Below are positions 41,003 to 51,709 of a DNA stretch of 64,000 bases, one piece after another (the first letter of the stretch is position 1; every line of letters starts with the position of its first letter). The translations under genes and the position numbers were made by a program. The DNA comes from Rhizobiaceae bacterium (GTDB taxonomy: Bacteria; Pseudomonadota; Alphaproteobacteria; Rhizobiales; Rhizobiaceae). The DNA lies in assembly GCA_023953835.1 (NCBI GenBank), contig JAMLJB010000001.1, positions 3,197,501-3,261,500 of the forward strand, read 5' to 3'. Under the pieces are notes generated by a model, which was not told the origin of the DNA, did no database searches, and saw only the letters and a list, made by a program, of their open reading frames with translations.

Positions 41003-42664
41003 ATGCCGACAGTCACGCTCATTCTGCTTCTGCTTCTCATGGTCGCGCTGTCCGGGGTGATAGTGCGCTTCATTCCCGTGCCGTTGCCGATCGTGCAGAT
41101 CTTACTCGGGGTTGTGCTTGCGATCCCGGCGCGCGGCTTGCAGGTTGAGCTGAACCCGGAAATCTTCATGCTGGTGTTCATCCCGCCGCTGTTGTTCCTC
41201 GATGGTCATCTGGCGCCGAAGCGCGAATTTCGCGAGTTTCTGGGGCCTATCCTCAGCCTGGCGTTCGGACTGTCGCTGTTTACCACCATCGTGTTCGGCT
41301 ATGCGCTGAACTGGCTCATCCCTGTGGTGCCGCTGCCGGTGGCATTTGCCCTTGCCGCCGTGTTGTCGCCAACCGATCCCGTCGCCGTCGGCTCGATCAT
41401 CGACAAGGACGGCTTTCCGGGCCGGGTGCGCCATGTGCTCGAAGGTGAATCGCTTCTCAATGATGCCACCGGCCTTGTCATATTTCGGTTTGCGGTGGCG
41501 GCTGCGCTGACCGGGCAGTTCTCCTTCACCGATACGGCGGCAAGCTTTGTCGCTGTCGTCGCCGGCGGGGTGTTCTGCGGTGTGGCCACCTTCTGGGCGA
41601 CGGCCTTCCTGCTCGGTCTTATCACCAAGGCCGGCGACGTTCGCCCGCAGGTGCAGGTGGTGCTGCTGCTTCTGCTGCCTTTCGCTGCCTATCTGCTCGC
41701 CGAGTTCCTCGATGCGTCCGGCATCCTCGCCGCCGTCTCGGCCGGGCTGTCGTTCAGCGCGGCGGGTTTCCTTGCCCTGCAGCGAATGCCCATCAGCCTT
41801 CCTCTGACCGCGCCCGCGCGCATGCAGAATGCAGCGCTCAACGAGCTGGTTTCCTTCGTCTTCAACGGTGCGATTTTTATCGTGCTCGGCCTCCAGCTCC
41901 CCGAGATCGTCCGCAGGACGCCTCCTGAACTGTCGATCTACGGCTCCTCGCCCGAACCGATTCTGGCCGTCATCATCCTCACCCTGATCCTGCTTCTGAT
42001 CCGCTACCTCTGGATCGACAGCATTTCCTCGCTGCGGGGGCTTGTCCATCGCCGGCGGGGCACGAAATACGAACACCTGACGCTGGTGGGCAAAATCATC
42101 ATGGCGCTTGCGGGCGTGCGCGGCGCGATCACGCTCGCGGGCATCCTTTCGCTGCCGCTGTCACTGCCGGACGGATCGCCCTTTCCGGCGCGCGACGTCG
42201 CCATCTATATCGCGGCGGGCGTCATCATCTGCTCGCTGGTGATCGCCAGCCTGACCCTTCCTGTGCTGGCGCGGAAGATGCCTCTCGAAAGCGGAGACGT
42301 GGCCGCGAACGAGGAGCGGCTGGCGCGGGTGACCGCCGCCGAAGCTGCCATTCGCACGATCGAGGAATTGGCGGGGAAGCCGACCGACGACGCTTCCGAG
42401 GTCGAGGCGCGTCGGGCCGTGGCATCGCAATTGATCTCGCTCTATCGGCAAAGGATCATTGCCGTGCAGGGAGATACGCCATCTGCCAGCGAAACGTCGC
42501 CCATTCTTTCAGAGATGCGCGAGGCAGCCCTTGCCGCCGAGCGGATTGCGCTGCTGCAACTGACCCGCGACGAGAAGATCAACGACACCACGATGCGCCA
42601 GGTCATGGCCGAAGTCACGATGCAGCAGGCGCTGCATCAGGACAACGGCAGGCGCAAGCGGTAG
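41003..42664 (+). CDS. Na+/H+ antiporter, CPA1 family (NhaP/NHE-like)
   Basis: A 553-residue inner-membrane exchanger with about 12 hydrophobic segments and a cytoplasmic C-terminal tail of about 130 residues. The ion-site motifs are AAVLSPTDPVAVGSII and EGESLLNDATGLVIF, with AGVRGAITLAGILSLPLSLP later, all typical of CPA1 exchangers such as NhaP, YjcE and NHE. It probably exports Na+ (or K+) to control cytoplasmic pH. It stands alone between ddl and glyA. Confidence 0.9.
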   Translation: MPTVTLILLLLLMVALSGVIVRFIPVPLPIVQILLGVVLAIPARGLQVELNPEIFMLVFIPPLLFLDGHLAPKREFREFLGPILSLAFGLSLFTTIVFGYALNWLIPVVPLPVAFALAAVLSPTDPVAVGSIIDKDGFPGRVRHVLEGESLLNDATGLVIFRFAVAAALTGQFSFTDTAASFVAVVAGGVFCGVATFWATAFLLGLITKAGDVRPQVQVVLLLLLPFAAYLLAEFLDASGILAAVSAGLSFSAAGFLALQRMPISLPLTAPARMQNAALNELVSFVFNGAIFIVLGLQLPEIVRRTPPELSIYGSSPEPILAVIILTLILLLIRYLWIDSISSLRGLVHRRRGTKYEHLTLVGKIIMALAGVRGAITLAGILSLPLSLPDGSPFPARDVAIYIAAGVIICSLVIASLTLPVLARKMPLESGDVAANEERLARVTAAEAAIRTIEELAGKPTDDASEVEARRAVASQLISLYRQRIIAVQGDTPSASETSPILSEMREAALAAERIALLQLTRDEKINDTTMRQVMAEVTMQQALHQDNGRRKR

Positions 42665-42779
42665 CAGTCGCAAAAGAGCAAGCGAAATTCGGATTGCGGC
42701 GGTGACTTGCGACGGCAGTGCGTGCTAAGGCGCACGCCAGTAATTCGAAAGCCCGGGCATTGCTCAGGAGGGAACTTGG

Positions 42780-44090
42780 ATGGCACAGGCAGGCACGATT
42801 TCCAACGCCGATACTTTCTTCACCGCTCCATTGGAAGAGATCGATCCCGAAATCTTCGGCGCGATCCGCAAGGAGCTTGGCCGCCAGCGTCACGAGATCG
42901 AACTGATCGCGTCCGAAAACATCGTGTCCCGCGCCGTTCTTGAGGCGCAAGGCTCGATCATGACCAACAAATATGCCGAGGGCTATCCCGGCAAGCGCTA
43001 TTATGGCGGCTGCCAGTTCGTCGACATTGCCGAGGAACTGGCCATCGAACGCGCGAAGAAGCTGTTCGACTGCAAGTTCGCCAATGTGCAGCCCAATTCC
43101 GGCAGCCAGATGAACCAGGCCGTGTTCCTCGCCTTGCTTCAGCCGGGCGACACTTTCATGGGGCTCGACCTCAATTCGGGCGGCCACCTGACGCATGGCT
43201 CGCCGGTCAACATGTCGGGCAAGTGGTTCAAGGTCGTCTCCTACGGCGTGCGGCGCGACGACCACCTGCTCGACATGGACGAGATCGAACGCCTCGCCCA
43301 TGAGCACAAGCCGAAGCTGATCCTTGCCGGCGGCACAGCCTATTCCCGAATCTGGGACTGGAAGCGCTTTCGCGAGATCGCCGATGCGGTCGGCGCTTGG
43401 CTGATGGTCGACATGGCGCATATCGCGGGGCTGGTCGCGGGCGGCCAGCATCCGTCGCCGCTGCCCCATGCCCATGTCGTCACCACCACCACCCATAAAT
43501 CGCTGCGCGGGCCGCGCGGCGGCATGGTGCTGACCAATGACGAGGACATCGCCAAGAAGATCAATTCCGCCGTGTTCCCGGGATTGCAGGGCGGCCCGCT
43601 GATGCATGTCATCGCCGCCAAGGCGGTCGCCTTCGGCGAGGCGCTGAAGCCCGAATTCAAGGTCTATGCGAAGGACGTCGTCGCCAATGCCAAGGCGCTC
43701 GCCTCCTCGCTTCAGGAGACGGGGCTGGACATCGTGTCCGGCGGCACGGACAACCATCTCATGCTGGTCGACCTGCGTCCGAAGAACGCCACCGGCAAAC
43801 GCGCCGAAGCTGCCCTTGGCCGCGCCAATGTCACCTGCAACAAGAACGGCATCCCCTTCGATCCCGAAAAGCCCTTCGTGACCTCCGGTGTTCGCCTCGG
43901 CACGCCTGCGGGTACCACGCGTGGCTTCGGACAGGCGGAGTTCCGCGAGATTGGCAAACTGATCGCCGAAGTGCTCGACGGTCTCAAGGCGGCCAATTCG
44001 GACGAGGGCAACGCCTCGGTCGAGGCGGTTGTGAAGGCGAAGGTCGAGAAGCTGACGGAGCGTTTTCCGCTCTATCCCTATCTCGGCTGA
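42780..44090 (+). CDS. glyA: Serine hydroxymethyltransferase
   Basis: A 436-residue PLP enzyme that interconverts serine and glycine and loads tetrahydrofolate with one-carbon units. PLP is carried by Lys240 in [15 protein letters not shown]. Other marks are [28 protein letters not shown] and [12 protein letters not shown]. The ribosome site AGGAGGGAAC stands 4-5 nt from the ATG, which implies strong translation. A large hairpin follows, then nrdR. Confidence 0.97.
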   Translation: MAQAGTISNADTFFTAPLEEIDPEIFGAIRKELGRQRHEIELIASENIVSRAVLEAQGSIMTNKYAEGYPGKRYYGGCQFVDIAEELAIERAKKLFDCKFANVQPNSGSQMNQAVFLALLQPGDTFMGLDLNSGGHLTHGSPVNMSGKWFKVVSYGVRRDDHLLDMDEIERLAHEHKPKLILAGGTAYSRIWDWKRFREIADAVGAWLMVDMAHIAGLVAGGQHPSPLPHAHVVTTTTHKSLRGPRGGMVLTNDEDIAKKINSAVFPGLQGGPLMHVIAAKAVAFGEALKPEFKVYAKDVVANAKALASSLQETGLDIVSGGTDNHLMLVDLRPKNATGKRAEAALGRANVTCNKNGIPFDPEKPFVTSGVRLGTPAGTTRGFGQAEFREIGKLIAEVLDGLKAANSDEGNASVEAVVKAKVEKLTERFPLYPYLG

Positions 44091-44113
44091 CCTTCGCGCA
44101 AAATGGACCTTTT

Positions 44114-44142
44114 ATGCGCGTATTCTTGGCGAATACGCGCAT
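44114..44142 (+). terminator. Perfect 12-bp hairpin after glyA
   Basis: ATGCGCGTATTC-ttggc-GAATACGCGCAT forms a perfect 12-bp stem 23 bp after the glyA stop, followed by a short TTTT. It probably ends or protects the glyA transcript. A second small dyad, AACCACA-atc-TGTGGTT at 44154-44170, lies between it and nrdR. Confidence 0.65.
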
Positions 44143-44245
44143 TTTGCGCGAGAAACCACAATCTGTGGTTGCAAATTCGCGAACGCTTTGCGTTTCCGGC
44201 AATTTACACTAAGTGATTGCGCAGAGATTCCCCGGAAGGTTTCGG

Positions 44246-44710
44246 ATGCGCTGTCCCTACTGCCAATCGGAAGATACCCAGGTCAAGGATTCCCGTCCCG
44301 CTGAGGATGGCTCGGCCATTCGTCGGCGTCGCGTCTGCCCGGATTGCGGCGGACGGTTCACCACCTTCGAACGAGTGCAGTTGCGCGACCTGACCGTGGT
44401 CAAAAAGTCTGGTCGCAAGGTTCCGTTCGACCGCGATAAGTTATTGCGTTCGTTGCAGATTGCGGTTCGCAAGCGCAACGTCGACCCGGACCGCGTGGAC
44501 CGTGCGGTGACCGGAATGGTGCGGCAGTTGGAAAGCTCCGGCGAGAGCGAAATCGCCTCCGAGGAGATCGGACGGCTGGTCATGGAAGCGCTGAAATCGC
44601 TGGACGAGGTGGCCTATGTGCGCTTTGCCTCCGTCTACCGGAATTTCAGGGAAGCCAAGGATTTCCACGATGTTCTGGGCGAATTGCGCGGCGATGAGGA
44701 ACCGGAGTGA
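44246..44710 (+). CDS. nrdR: Transcriptional repressor NrdR
   Basis: A 154-residue zinc-ribbon and ATP-cone protein that represses ribonucleotide reductase genes according to dATP/ATP levels. The zinc ribbon has MRCPYC and [14 protein letters not shown]; the ATP-cone follows ([20 protein letters not shown]). An open frame extends 11 codons upstream, but MRCPYC is the family's universal start. The ribD start overlaps the stop (GTGA), so nrdR and the riboflavin genes are cotranslated, as in many alphaproteobacteria. Confidence 0.97.
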   Translation: MRCPYCQSEDTQVKDSRPAEDGSAIRRRRVCPDCGGRFTTFERVQLRDLTVVKKSGRKVPFDRDKLLRSLQIAVRKRNVDPDRVDRAVTGMVRQLESSGESEIASEEIGRLVMEALKSLDEVAYVRFASVYRNFREAKDFHDVLGELRGDEEPE

Positions 44711-45810
44711 GCACTTCGTCCGATGCCGAATCCGACCGCAGATTCATGGCGGCGGCAATCCGGTTTTCCCGCCGCCATCTTGGTTTGACCGGCACGAATC
44801 CGTCGGTCGGAACGCTCATCGTCCGCGACGGCGTGATTGTCGGGCGCGGGGTGACGGCGATTGGCGGAAGGCCGCATGCCGAGCCGCAAGCCATTGAAGA
44901 AGCAGGCGAATTGGTGCGTGGCGCAACGGCCTACGTGACGCTCGAACCCTGTGCCCATCATGGTCGCACGCCACCTTGCGCCAACGCCCTTGTCGCGGCG
45001 GGCATAAAGCGCGTGGTTGGCGCGGCGAGCGATCCCGACGACCGCGTGTCGGGCAAAGGCTATGCAATCCTGCGCGACGCCGGCATTGCCGTGACCGAGC
45101 ACGTGCTTGCCGACGAGGCTGCCGACCTGATGTCCGGCTATCTCATTCGGTCTGTTGAGAAAAGGCCGGAAGTCATTCTGAAGATTGCGATTTCTTCGGA
45201 TGGCTATATCGGCAGGAAAGGGGCCGGGCAGGTTGCGATTACCGGGGCTGTGTCGCGGGCGCAGGTCCATCTGATGCGGGCCGAATGCGATGCGGTTCTG
45301 GTCGGGATCGGCACTGCGATGGCCGACGATCCTGAACTGACTGTCAGGCTGCCGGGTCTGGAGAAACGCTCGCCGGCGCGCATCGTGATCGATCCGCTTC
45401 TCAGGCTCCCGCTGGCATCGAAGCTGGTCGAAAGTGGCGGAAAAGTGCCGGTTTTCGTCACGCCGTCTTCCGAGTGCGAGCCGGAAAAGCGCGAAAGTCT
45501 CGCCGCGCGCGGGGTGGGCTTTTTCGCCAGCGAAATGCACGAGGGTCGCATTGCGCTGCCCGAATTGCTTGAGGATATTGCGGCGCGCGGCATGTCGCGC
45601 ATTCTGGTCGAGGGCGGTGGCGAAACCGCCCGTGCCTTTCTCGCCGACGGTGTGGTCGACCGCATCGTGCTCTTTCGCGGGCCAGTGAAGATCGGCGACG
45701 GCGGCATTGCGTCACCCATCGACGAAACCACTATACCGGACGGCTTCGTCCTCAGCCGTGAGGAACGCTTTGGCGAGGATATTTGCCGTGAGTGGACGAG
45801 GACAAGCTGA
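44707..45810 (+). CDS. ribD: Bifunctional riboflavin deaminase/reductase RibD
   Basis: A 367-residue two-domain enzyme for the second and third steps of riboflavin synthesis. The deaminase domain (about 1-145) has zinc ligands in [11 protein letters not shown] and [20 protein letters not shown]. The reductase domain (about 150-360) contains [14 protein letters not shown] and [14 protein letters not shown]. The GTG start overlaps the nrdR stop by 4 bp, and its TGA stop shares one base with the ribE ATG. No FMN riboswitch precedes it. Confidence 0.95.
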   Translation: MSTSSDAESDRRFMAAAIRFSRRHLGLTGTNPSVGTLIVRDGVIVGRGVTAIGGRPHAEPQAIEEAGELVRGATAYVTLEPCAHHGRTPPCANALVAAGIKRVVGAASDPDDRVSGKGYAILRDAGIAVTEHVLADEAADLMSGYLIRSVEKRPEVILKIAISSDGYIGRKGAGQVAITGAVSRAQVHLMRAECDAVLVGIGTAMADDPELTVRLPGLEKRSPARIVIDPLLRLPLASKLVESGGKVPVFVTPSSECEPEKRESLAARGVGFFASEMHEGRIALPELLEDIAARGMSRILVEGGGETARAFLADGVVDRIVLFRGPVKIGDGGIASPIDETTIPDGFVLSREERFGEDICREWTRTS

Positions 45811-46427
45811 TGTTCACAGGAATTGTCACCGATGTCGGACGCGTGGCGTCCGCAAACCCCTTGCCGGAAGGCGTGCGGTTTCGAATCGAGACGGCTTATG
45901 ATTCCGCGACCATCGACATCGGCGCGTCGATAGCGTGCGCAGGCGTGTGCCTGACGGTGGTCGGATTGCCCGACGGGGGCGCAAACGCCCGCTGGTTCGA
46001 GGTGGAGGCGTGGGAGGAGGCGTTGCGGCTTACCACCGCTTCCGGCTGGCAGGCGGGCACCCGGCTCAATCTGGAGCGCGCCCTGAAACTGGGCGACGAG
46101 CTTGGCGGACACATCGTGTCGGGGCATGTCGACGGCATGGCCGGGATCGTCAGCCGCAAGCCCGAGGGTGAGGCCGTGCGCTTCACGCTGGAGTCGCCGA
46201 AAGAACTGGCCAAATTCATTGCGCCCAAGGGTTCCGTGGCTCTGGACGGCACTTCGCTCACCGTCAACAAGGTGGACGGACGGCTGTTCGACGTGCTGCT
46301 GATCCACCACTCCCTGAGCGTCACGACATGGGGCGAAAGGCAGGCGGGCGACCGCGTGAATATCGAAATCGATACCATGGCGCGCTATGCGGCGCGGCTG
46401 TCGGAAGCCGCTGCGCAGGGATTGTGA
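45810..46427 (+). CDS. ribE: Riboflavin synthase alpha subunit
   Basis: A 205-residue enzyme made of two lumazine-binding repeats that dismutates two 6,7-dimethyl-8-ribityllumazine molecules to riboflavin. The N-terminal [12 protein letters not shown] is a nearly invariant start; the second repeat begins at GHIVSGHVDGMAGI. Its ATG shares one base with the ribD stop (TGATG). The lumazine synthase gene follows 71 bp downstream. Confidence 0.96.
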   Translation: MFTGIVTDVGRVASANPLPEGVRFRIETAYDSATIDIGASIACAGVCLTVVGLPDGGANARWFEVEAWEEALRLTTASGWQAGTRLNLERALKLGDELGGHIVSGHVDGMAGIVSRKPEGEAVRFTLESPKELAKFIAPKGSVALDGTSLTVNKVDGRLFDVLLIHHSLSVTTWGERQAGDRVNIEIDTMARYAARLSEAAAQGL

Positions 46428-46498
46428 AAACAGAGGCGACGAAGCGCTTGCTCTCCTCGCGGCTTCGGCCTAATTGACCCGCGTTTCCGGAGTTCCCG

Positions 46499-46993
46499 AT
46501 GGCTGGCATATCGAATCACGGCAAGGCTTTCATCCGTCCCGAGCGGCAGGCGCACCTGTTGATCGTGGAAGCGCGCTTTCACGACGACCTGTCGGACGCC
46601 CTGCTCGACGGCGCAAAGCAGGCGCTGGAGGAAGCGGGCGCCACCTATGACGTGATCACGGTTCCCGGGTCGCTGGAAATCCCAGCCGTCATCTCCTTTG
46701 CGCTTGACGGCGCGGTCGACGGCGGAACGGCCTATGACGGCTATGTGGCGCTTGGCACCGTTATTCGCGGCGACACCTATCACTTCGACATCGTGGCCAA
46801 TGAATCGAGCCGCGCCTTGATGGATCTGTCGGTCCAGCAATCGCTGGCGATTGGCAACGGCATCCTGACCACGGAAAACGAGGAGCAGGCGTGGGTCCGG
46901 GCTCGCAGGAACGACGGCGACAAGGGCGGCTTCGCTGCCCGCGCCGCGCTGACCATGATCGCGCTCAAGGAACGCCTCGGAGGCGACGCGTGA
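46499..46993 (+). CDS. ribH: 6,7-dimethyl-8-ribityllumazine synthase
   Basis: A 164-residue lumazine synthase that condenses the RibD product with dihydroxybutanone phosphate. The family marks are [43 protein letters not shown] and [16 protein letters not shown]. It is preceded by a 71-bp gap with no FMN-element sequence. The stop overlaps the nusB GTG by 4 bp. Confidence 0.96.
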   Translation: MAGISNHGKAFIRPERQAHLLIVEARFHDDLSDALLDGAKQALEEAGATYDVITVPGSLEIPAVISFALDGAVDGGTAYDGYVALGTVIRGDTYHFDIVANESSRALMDLSVQQSLAIGNGILTTENEEQAWVRARRNDGDKGGFAARAALTMIALKERLGGDA

Positions 46994-47487
46994 ACCCTTC
47001 CGGCAAGGACGGCCAGCCGGTCAGGCAGGCGAACAAGAGGGGCGCGGCGCGGCTGGCAGCCGTGCAGGCGCTCTACCAGATGGACGTCACCGGCAGCGGC
47101 CTGCTGGAGACCACGGCGGAATATGAATCTTTCCGGCTCGGCAAGGAAGTCGACGGCGCGCTCTATCGGGAGGCCGATGCGCAATGGTTTCGCGCCATTC
47201 TGGCCGGCGTCGTGGAAAACCAGACGGAAGTCGATCCCCTGATCGGCCAGTCGCTGACGGAGGACTGGCCGCTGTCGCGCCTCGACTCCACGCTGCGCGC
47301 CATTTTGCGCGCGGGCGTCTATGAGTTGACAAAGCGCGACGATGTTCCGGTTGCGGTTATCGTTTCGGAATATGTAGACATCGCCAAGGCGTTCTATGAC
47401 GAGGACGAGCCGAAGCTGGTCAATGCGGTGCTCGACCGCGTCGCCCGTCGTGTTCGCGGCGAGGGCAGGGGAAAGAGCGCGGAATGA
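46990..47487 (+). CDS. nusB: Transcription antitermination factor NusB
   Basis: A 165-residue all-helical RNA-binding protein that joins the rRNA antitermination complex with NusE. Visible motifs are [40 protein letters not shown] and [27 protein letters not shown]. The GTG start overlaps ribH by 4 bp, and the MFS transporter ATG overlaps its stop by 4 bp. Confidence 0.95.
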   Translation: MNPSGKDGQPVRQANKRGAARLAAVQALYQMDVTGSGLLETTAEYESFRLGKEVDGALYREADAQWFRAILAGVVENQTEVDPLIGQSLTEDWPLSRLDSTLRAILRAGVYELTKRDDVPVAVIVSEYVDIAKAFYDEDEPKLVNAVLDRVARRVRGEGRGKSAE

Positions 47488-48686
47488 CGGTCGCGGCGGC
47501 TGATGCGAAGCGCAATGCGCTGGTGCTCGCTGCCGCCCAGGCGATCATCGGATCGGCAAACCCGGTCGCGCTGTCGGTGGGCGGGCTGGTTGGCTACAGC
47601 CTGCTCGGTCCCGACAAATCGCTTGCGACCGCGCCGATAACGGCCTTCGTGTGCGGCATGGCCGTTGGCGCGCTTCCTGCTGCCGCGACAATCCGCGCGA
47701 TGGGCCAGCGGGGCGGGTTCCTGACCGGCACGCTCATAACGGCGCTGGGCGGAATTATTGCCACAATGGCATTGATGCAGTCGAATTTCTGGCTGTTTAC
47801 CGCAGCGCTCGCGGTGCTCGGGATCGGCAACTCCTTTGTCCAGCAGTTCCGCTTCGCTGCCGCTGACAACGCGCCAGTCCAGTTCAAGGCGCGTGCAATC
47901 TCGTTCGTGCTCGCAGGCGGCGTGGTGACAGCGCTGCTCGGGCCGCAGATCGTCATCTTCACGCGCGACCTGCTTCAACCCGTCATGTTTGCCGGATCGT
48001 TCGCCTCGATTATTGTGCTGGCTGCCGTCGGCGCAGCGATCCTGCTTTTCCTCAAGCCTCAATCGGCAACGGCAAGAAGCGACGGATCGGCCGCCGCACC
48101 TGCGCGCCCTTTGGGCGAAATCATCTCCGACCGGCGTTTCCTCGCCGCGATGATCTGCGGCGTCGGCTCCTATTCGTTGATGAGTTTCGTCATGACCGGC
48201 GCGCCGCTGGCAATGGTGGGATGCGGCTTCACCACGGACGAGGCGACGCTTGGCATCTCCTGGCATGTCATGGCGATGTTTGGGCCGAGCTTCTTCACCG
48301 GGCGACTGATACAGCGCTATGGCGCGGAGACCATCGTGGCGGTCGGCATCGGCCTGCTGATCCTTTGCGCCGTGGTTGCGCTCTCGGGCATCCATCTGTG
48401 GCAATTCTGGTCCGCCCTGATCTTCCTCGGCATCGGCTGGAATTTCGGCTTTATCGGCGCGACCGCGATCGTGTCGGAAACATATCGCCCGTCCGAAAAG
48501 GGCAAGGTGCAGGGTTTTCATGACCTCGTGCTGTTTTCGACGGTCGCCTTTTCGTCGCTGATGGCCGGGGCGACCTACAATGCATTCGGCTGGAGCATGC
48601 TGAACTGGGTGGTCTTTCCTGTTTGCTTTGTGTGCCTGTCGGCGCTTGCCGTGGTTGCATTCTCGCGCCGTCCCCGCACCGCCTGA
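47484..48686 (+). CDS. MFS transporter
   Basis: A 400-residue membrane protein with 11-12 hydrophobic segments typical of the major facilitator superfamily. [17 protein letters not shown] stands at the usual loop 2-3 position and [20 protein letters not shown] at TM5. The substrate cannot be told. The start overlaps the nusB stop, making it the last gene of the nrdR-ribDEH-nusB operon. Confidence 0.87.
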   Translation: MTVAAADAKRNALVLAAAQAIIGSANPVALSVGGLVGYSLLGPDKSLATAPITAFVCGMAVGALPAAATIRAMGQRGGFLTGTLITALGGIIATMALMQSNFWLFTAALAVLGIGNSFVQQFRFAAADNAPVQFKARAISFVLAGGVVTALLGPQIVIFTRDLLQPVMFAGSFASIIVLAAVGAAILLFLKPQSATARSDGSAAAPARPLGEIISDRRFLAAMICGVGSYSLMSFVMTGAPLAMVGCGFTTDEATLGISWHVMAMFGPSFFTGRLIQRYGAETIVAVGIGLLILCAVVALSGIHLWQFWSALIFLGIGWNFGFIGATAIVSETYRPSEKGKVQGFHDLVLFSTVAFSSLMAGATYNAFGWSMLNWVVFPVCFVCLSALAVVAFSRRPRTA

Positions 48687-48752
48687 ACTTTTCGCTGCCA
48701 TATGCGGACCGGCCACAATCCGGCGAAAACTGGGCAGAATCATATCGATGAT

Positions 48753-48782
48753 TTGACGGCGACTTGACCGTTTCGGTATAAG
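48753..48782 (+). promoter_or_regulatory. Sigma-70-type promoter for hppA
   Basis: TTGACG and TATAAG are separated by 18 bp, five of six consensus bases each. Predicted transcription begins about 90 nt before the hppA ATG. It lies after the MFS gene stop, which makes hppA its own unit. Confidence 0.6.
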
Positions 48783-48877
48783 CCGCGACGAATAGCGTGA
48801 GGTGCCAACCTTTCGTTACCATCGAACGGCCCGGGGAGAGGGATCTTTGGGGCCATATCCTGAGGAATGTTCCGCAC

Positions 48878-51022
48878 ATGACTATGCTTTACGTTGTCAT
48901 TCTCTGCGGCGTGTTGTCCATCGTATATGCGATCTGGGCGACCCAGTCGGTGCTTGCCGCCGACCAGGGAAACGCGCGCATGCAGGAAATATCCGCTGCC
49001 ATCCGTGAGGGGGCGCAGGCCTATCTGGCCCGGCAGTACACGACGATCGCCATCGTTGGCGTCGTGGTCTTTTTCCTTGCCTGGTGGCTGCTGTCTTCGG
49101 CGGCCGCCATCGGCTTCCTGATCGGAGCGGTGCTTTCGGGCGTGGCCGGCTTCATCGGCATGCATGTCTCCGTGCGCGCCAATGTGCGCACCGCGCAGGC
49201 TGCATCAAACAGCCTTTCCGCGGGACTGGACATCGCGTTCAAGTCGGGCGCGATCACCGGCCTTCTGGTGGCCGGCCTCGCGCTGCTTGGCGTGGCGGTT
49301 TACTATTGGGTGCTGATCGGCCCGATGGGCTACCAGCCTGCGGATCGCAGGGTGATCGATGCGCTCGTGGCGCTCGGTTTCGGTGCGTCGCTCATTTCGA
49401 TCTTCGCGCGTTTGGGCGGCGGCATCTTCACCAAGGGTGCGGATGTCGGCGGCGACCTCGTGGGCAAGGTGGAAGCGGGCATCCCGGAAGACGATCCGCG
49501 CAATCCCGCCACCATTGCCGACAATGTCGGTGACAATGTGGGCGACTGCGCCGGCATGGCCGCCGACCTGTTCGAGACCTATGCTGTCACCGTGGTCGCG
49601 ACCATGGTTCTGGCCGCGATCTTCTTCGCCGGATCGGCAATTCTCGGTTCGGTCATGATCTATCCGCTGGCCATCTGCGGCGCGTGCATCCTGACCTCCA
49701 TAGTCGGCACGTTCTTCGTCAAGCTCGGTGCAAACGGCTCGATCATGGGCGCGCTGTACAAGGGCCTGATCGTGACGGGGGCTCTCTCCGTCGTTGGCCT
49801 GGGCGCGGCGACCTCGATGACCATCGGCTGGGGTGAAATCGGCAATGTCGGCGGCATGCCGATCACCGGAACCAACCTCTTCTTCTGCGGTCTGGTCGGC
49901 CTCGTCGTCACTGCGCTGATCGTGGTGATAACCGAGTACTATACGGGGACAAACAAGCGCCCGGTCAACTCGATTGCGCAGGCTTCGGTCACCGGTCATG
50001 GCACCAACGTCATCCAGGGCCTTGCGGTTTCGCTCGAATCGACGGCGCTGCCCGCGCTGGTGATCGTCGGCGGCATCATTGCCACCTACCAGCTTGCCGG
50101 CCTGTTCGGAACAGGCATCGCGGTCACCACCATGCTCGGCCTTGCCGGCATGATCGTGGCGCTTGACGCCTTCGGTCCGGTGACGGACAACGCAGGCGGC
50201 ATCGCCGAAATGTCCGGCCTGCCGAAGGAAGTGCGCCAGTCAACCGACGCGCTCGACGCGGTGGGCAACACCACCAAGGCCGTCACGAAGGGCTATGCCA
50301 TCGGTTCCGCCGGTCTCGGCGCGCTGGTGCTGTTTGCCGCCTACAGCTACGACCTTCAGTACTTCGCCTCGAACCCGGCTGAATATCCCTATTTCGCCGG
50401 AATAGGGACGGTCTCGTTCGACCTTTCGAACCCCTATGTCGTCGCCGGCCTGATCTTCGGCGGCCTGATCCCGTATTTGTTCGGCGGCATAGCCATGACG
50501 GCGGTGGGTCGCGCGGCAGGCTCCATCGTGGAGGAAGTGCGCAAGCAGTTCCGCGAGAACCCCGGCATCATGAAGGGCACATCCAAGCCCAACTATGCGC
50601 GCGCCGTCGACATTCTGACCCGCGCTGCAATCAAGGAAATGGTCGTTCCGTCGCTGCTGCCGGTTCTGGCGCCGCTGGTCGTCTATTTCGGCGTGCTGCT
50701 GATTTCGGGTTCCAAGGCGTCGGCGTTCGCTGCTCTTGGTGCATCCCTGCTCGGCGTGATCGTCAACGGACTGTTCGTGGCGATTTCGATGACCTCGGGC
50801 GGCGGTGCATGGGACAATGCCAAGAAGTCGTTCGAGGATGGCTTCACCGACAAGGACGGCGTGAAGCATCTCAAGGGTTCGGAAGCGCACAAGGCCTCCG
50901 TTACCGGCGACACGGTCGGCGATCCCTACAAGGACACGGCTGGCCCGGCGGTGAACCCGGCGATCAAGATCACCAACATTGTCGCGCTGCTGCTGCTGGC
51001 AGTGCTCGCACACGGCGCATAA
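48878..51022 (+). CDS. hppA: Proton-translocating membrane pyrophosphatase, K+-independent type
   Basis: A 714-residue membrane pump with about 16 hydrophobic segments that uses pyrophosphate hydrolysis to export protons. The active-site loops are [20 protein letters not shown] with [31 protein letters not shown] and the C-terminal [17 protein letters not shown]. The discriminating position reads GNTTKA, with Lys rather than Ala, which marks the K+-insensitive class. The ATG at MTMLYVV follows GAGGAATGTTCCGCAC; a second ATG two codons on is possible. A strong hairpin terminator follows. Confidence 0.96.
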   Translation: MTMLYVVILCGVLSIVYAIWATQSVLAADQGNARMQEISAAIREGAQAYLARQYTTIAIVGVVVFFLAWWLLSSAAAIGFLIGAVLSGVAGFIGMHVSVRANVRTAQAASNSLSAGLDIAFKSGAITGLLVAGLALLGVAVYYWVLIGPMGYQPADRRVIDALVALGFGASLISIFARLGGGIFTKGADVGGDLVGKVEAGIPEDDPRNPATIADNVGDNVGDCAGMAADLFETYAVTVVATMVLAAIFFAGSAILGSVMIYPLAICGACILTSIVGTFFVKLGANGSIMGALYKGLIVTGALSVVGLGAATSMTIGWGEIGNVGGMPITGTNLFFCGLVGLVVTALIVVITEYYTGTNKRPVNSIAQASVTGHGTNVIQGLAVSLESTALPALVIVGGIIATYQLAGLFGTGIAVTTMLGLAGMIVALDAFGPVTDNAGGIAEMSGLPKEVRQSTDALDAVGNTTKAVTKGYAIGSAGLGALVLFAAYSYDLQYFASNPAEYPYFAGIGTVSFDLSNPYVVAGLIFGGLIPYLFGGIAMTAVGRAAGSIVEEVRKQFRENPGIMKGTSKPNYARAVDILTRAAIKEMVVPSLLPVLAPLVVYFGVLLISGSKASAFAALGASLLGVIVNGLFVAISMTSGGGAWDNAKKSFEDGFTDKDGVKHLKGSEAHKASVTGDTVGDPYKDTAGPAVNPAIKITNIVALLLLAVLAHGA

Positions 51023-51037
51023 GCCGCGCCGCAAGAA

Positions 51038-51071
51038 AAAAGGCCCGCGGGAGCGATCCCGCGGGCCTTTT
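51038..51071 (+). terminator. Bidirectional terminator between hppA and bamE
   Basis: A perfect stem of about 15 bp (AAAAGGCCCGCGGGA / TCCCGCGGGCCTTTT) with tetraloop GCGA. Flanking A- and T-runs on the two sides let it act for hppA on the plus strand and bamE on the minus strand. Confidence 0.95.
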
Positions 51072-51087
51072 CTTTGACTTGAAGAAA

Positions 51088-51600
51088 TCAGCCGCCGAGC
51101 AAAGTCTTGGTCAGGTCGGAATCTTCGCCCGCGCCGGAAAGGATCTGGCCGAGGAAGGTGCGGTCCTTGCCGCCGGTCGGCGTGGTGCGCGAAATGAAAT
51201 CGAACAGCTTGCCGTCCTTCAAACCGTAATTGGCGATCTGGGTCACGCGATCGTCCGGTCCGAAATAGACGGCCAGCACGCGCTGGTCCACCAGCTTCGG
51301 CTTGGCGAAGGCAACCGAGCGACGGCGCGTCTGGGAAATGTAGTAGAACGCTTCGTTGTCGAAGGTCGCTGTCGTCGACGGGCTGCCAAGCGCAAGAATG
51401 ACCTGCTCACGGCTCGAGCCGATGGGAACCATGTCGATTGCCTGCTGATCCACGACATATCCCTGGCTAATGGTTTCGGAGGGCGTGAGATCGCCGAATG
51501 TCTTGGATGTATTGCATCCCGAGGCCATTCCCGCTGCCAGCAGGCTTGCCGTCAATGCAAGGCCGCGTCCCTTCGGCCTCTTGAAAACCGATGCGCTCAA
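51088..51600 (-). CDS. bamE: Outer membrane assembly factor BamE (SmpA/OmlA lipoprotein)
   Basis: A 170-residue lipoprotein of the BAM complex that helps insert beta-barrel proteins in the outer membrane. A signal peptide ends in the lipobox MASGC. The SmpA/OmlA core follows: DMVPIGSSREQVILALGSPSTTATF, then NEAFYYIS and VLAVYFGPDDRVTQIANYG. A TTG start preceded by GGGAG at 6 nt is chosen; an in-frame GTG 11 codons upstream (51633) gives a longer, less natural signal peptide. It diverges from the cytochrome bc1 chaperone gene. Confidence 0.88.
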   Translation of the reverse strand: MSASVFKRPKGRGLALTASLLAAGMASGCNTSKTFGDLTPSETISQGYVVDQQAIDMVPIGSSREQVILALGSPSTTATFDNEAFYYISQTRRRSVAFAKPKLVDQRVLAVYFGPDDRVTQIANYGLKDGKLFDFISRTTPTGGKDRTFLGQILSGAGEDSDLTKTLLGG

Positions 51601-51709
51601 CAACAACTCCCTATGATGCCAATGCCCTTGCACGGTGCCGCAGAACCGGTAAACCAGCTTTGTGTCCTATGCAACCAGCGCGAACCGCAATCGAAGGGCT
51701 TTGCCGACC

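Noticed and set aside
46428..46498. FMN riboswitch before ribH (or before ribD).
   Set aside because: The gap is only 71 bp and shows none of the conserved RFN-element helices; ribD overlaps nrdR and has no leader at all.
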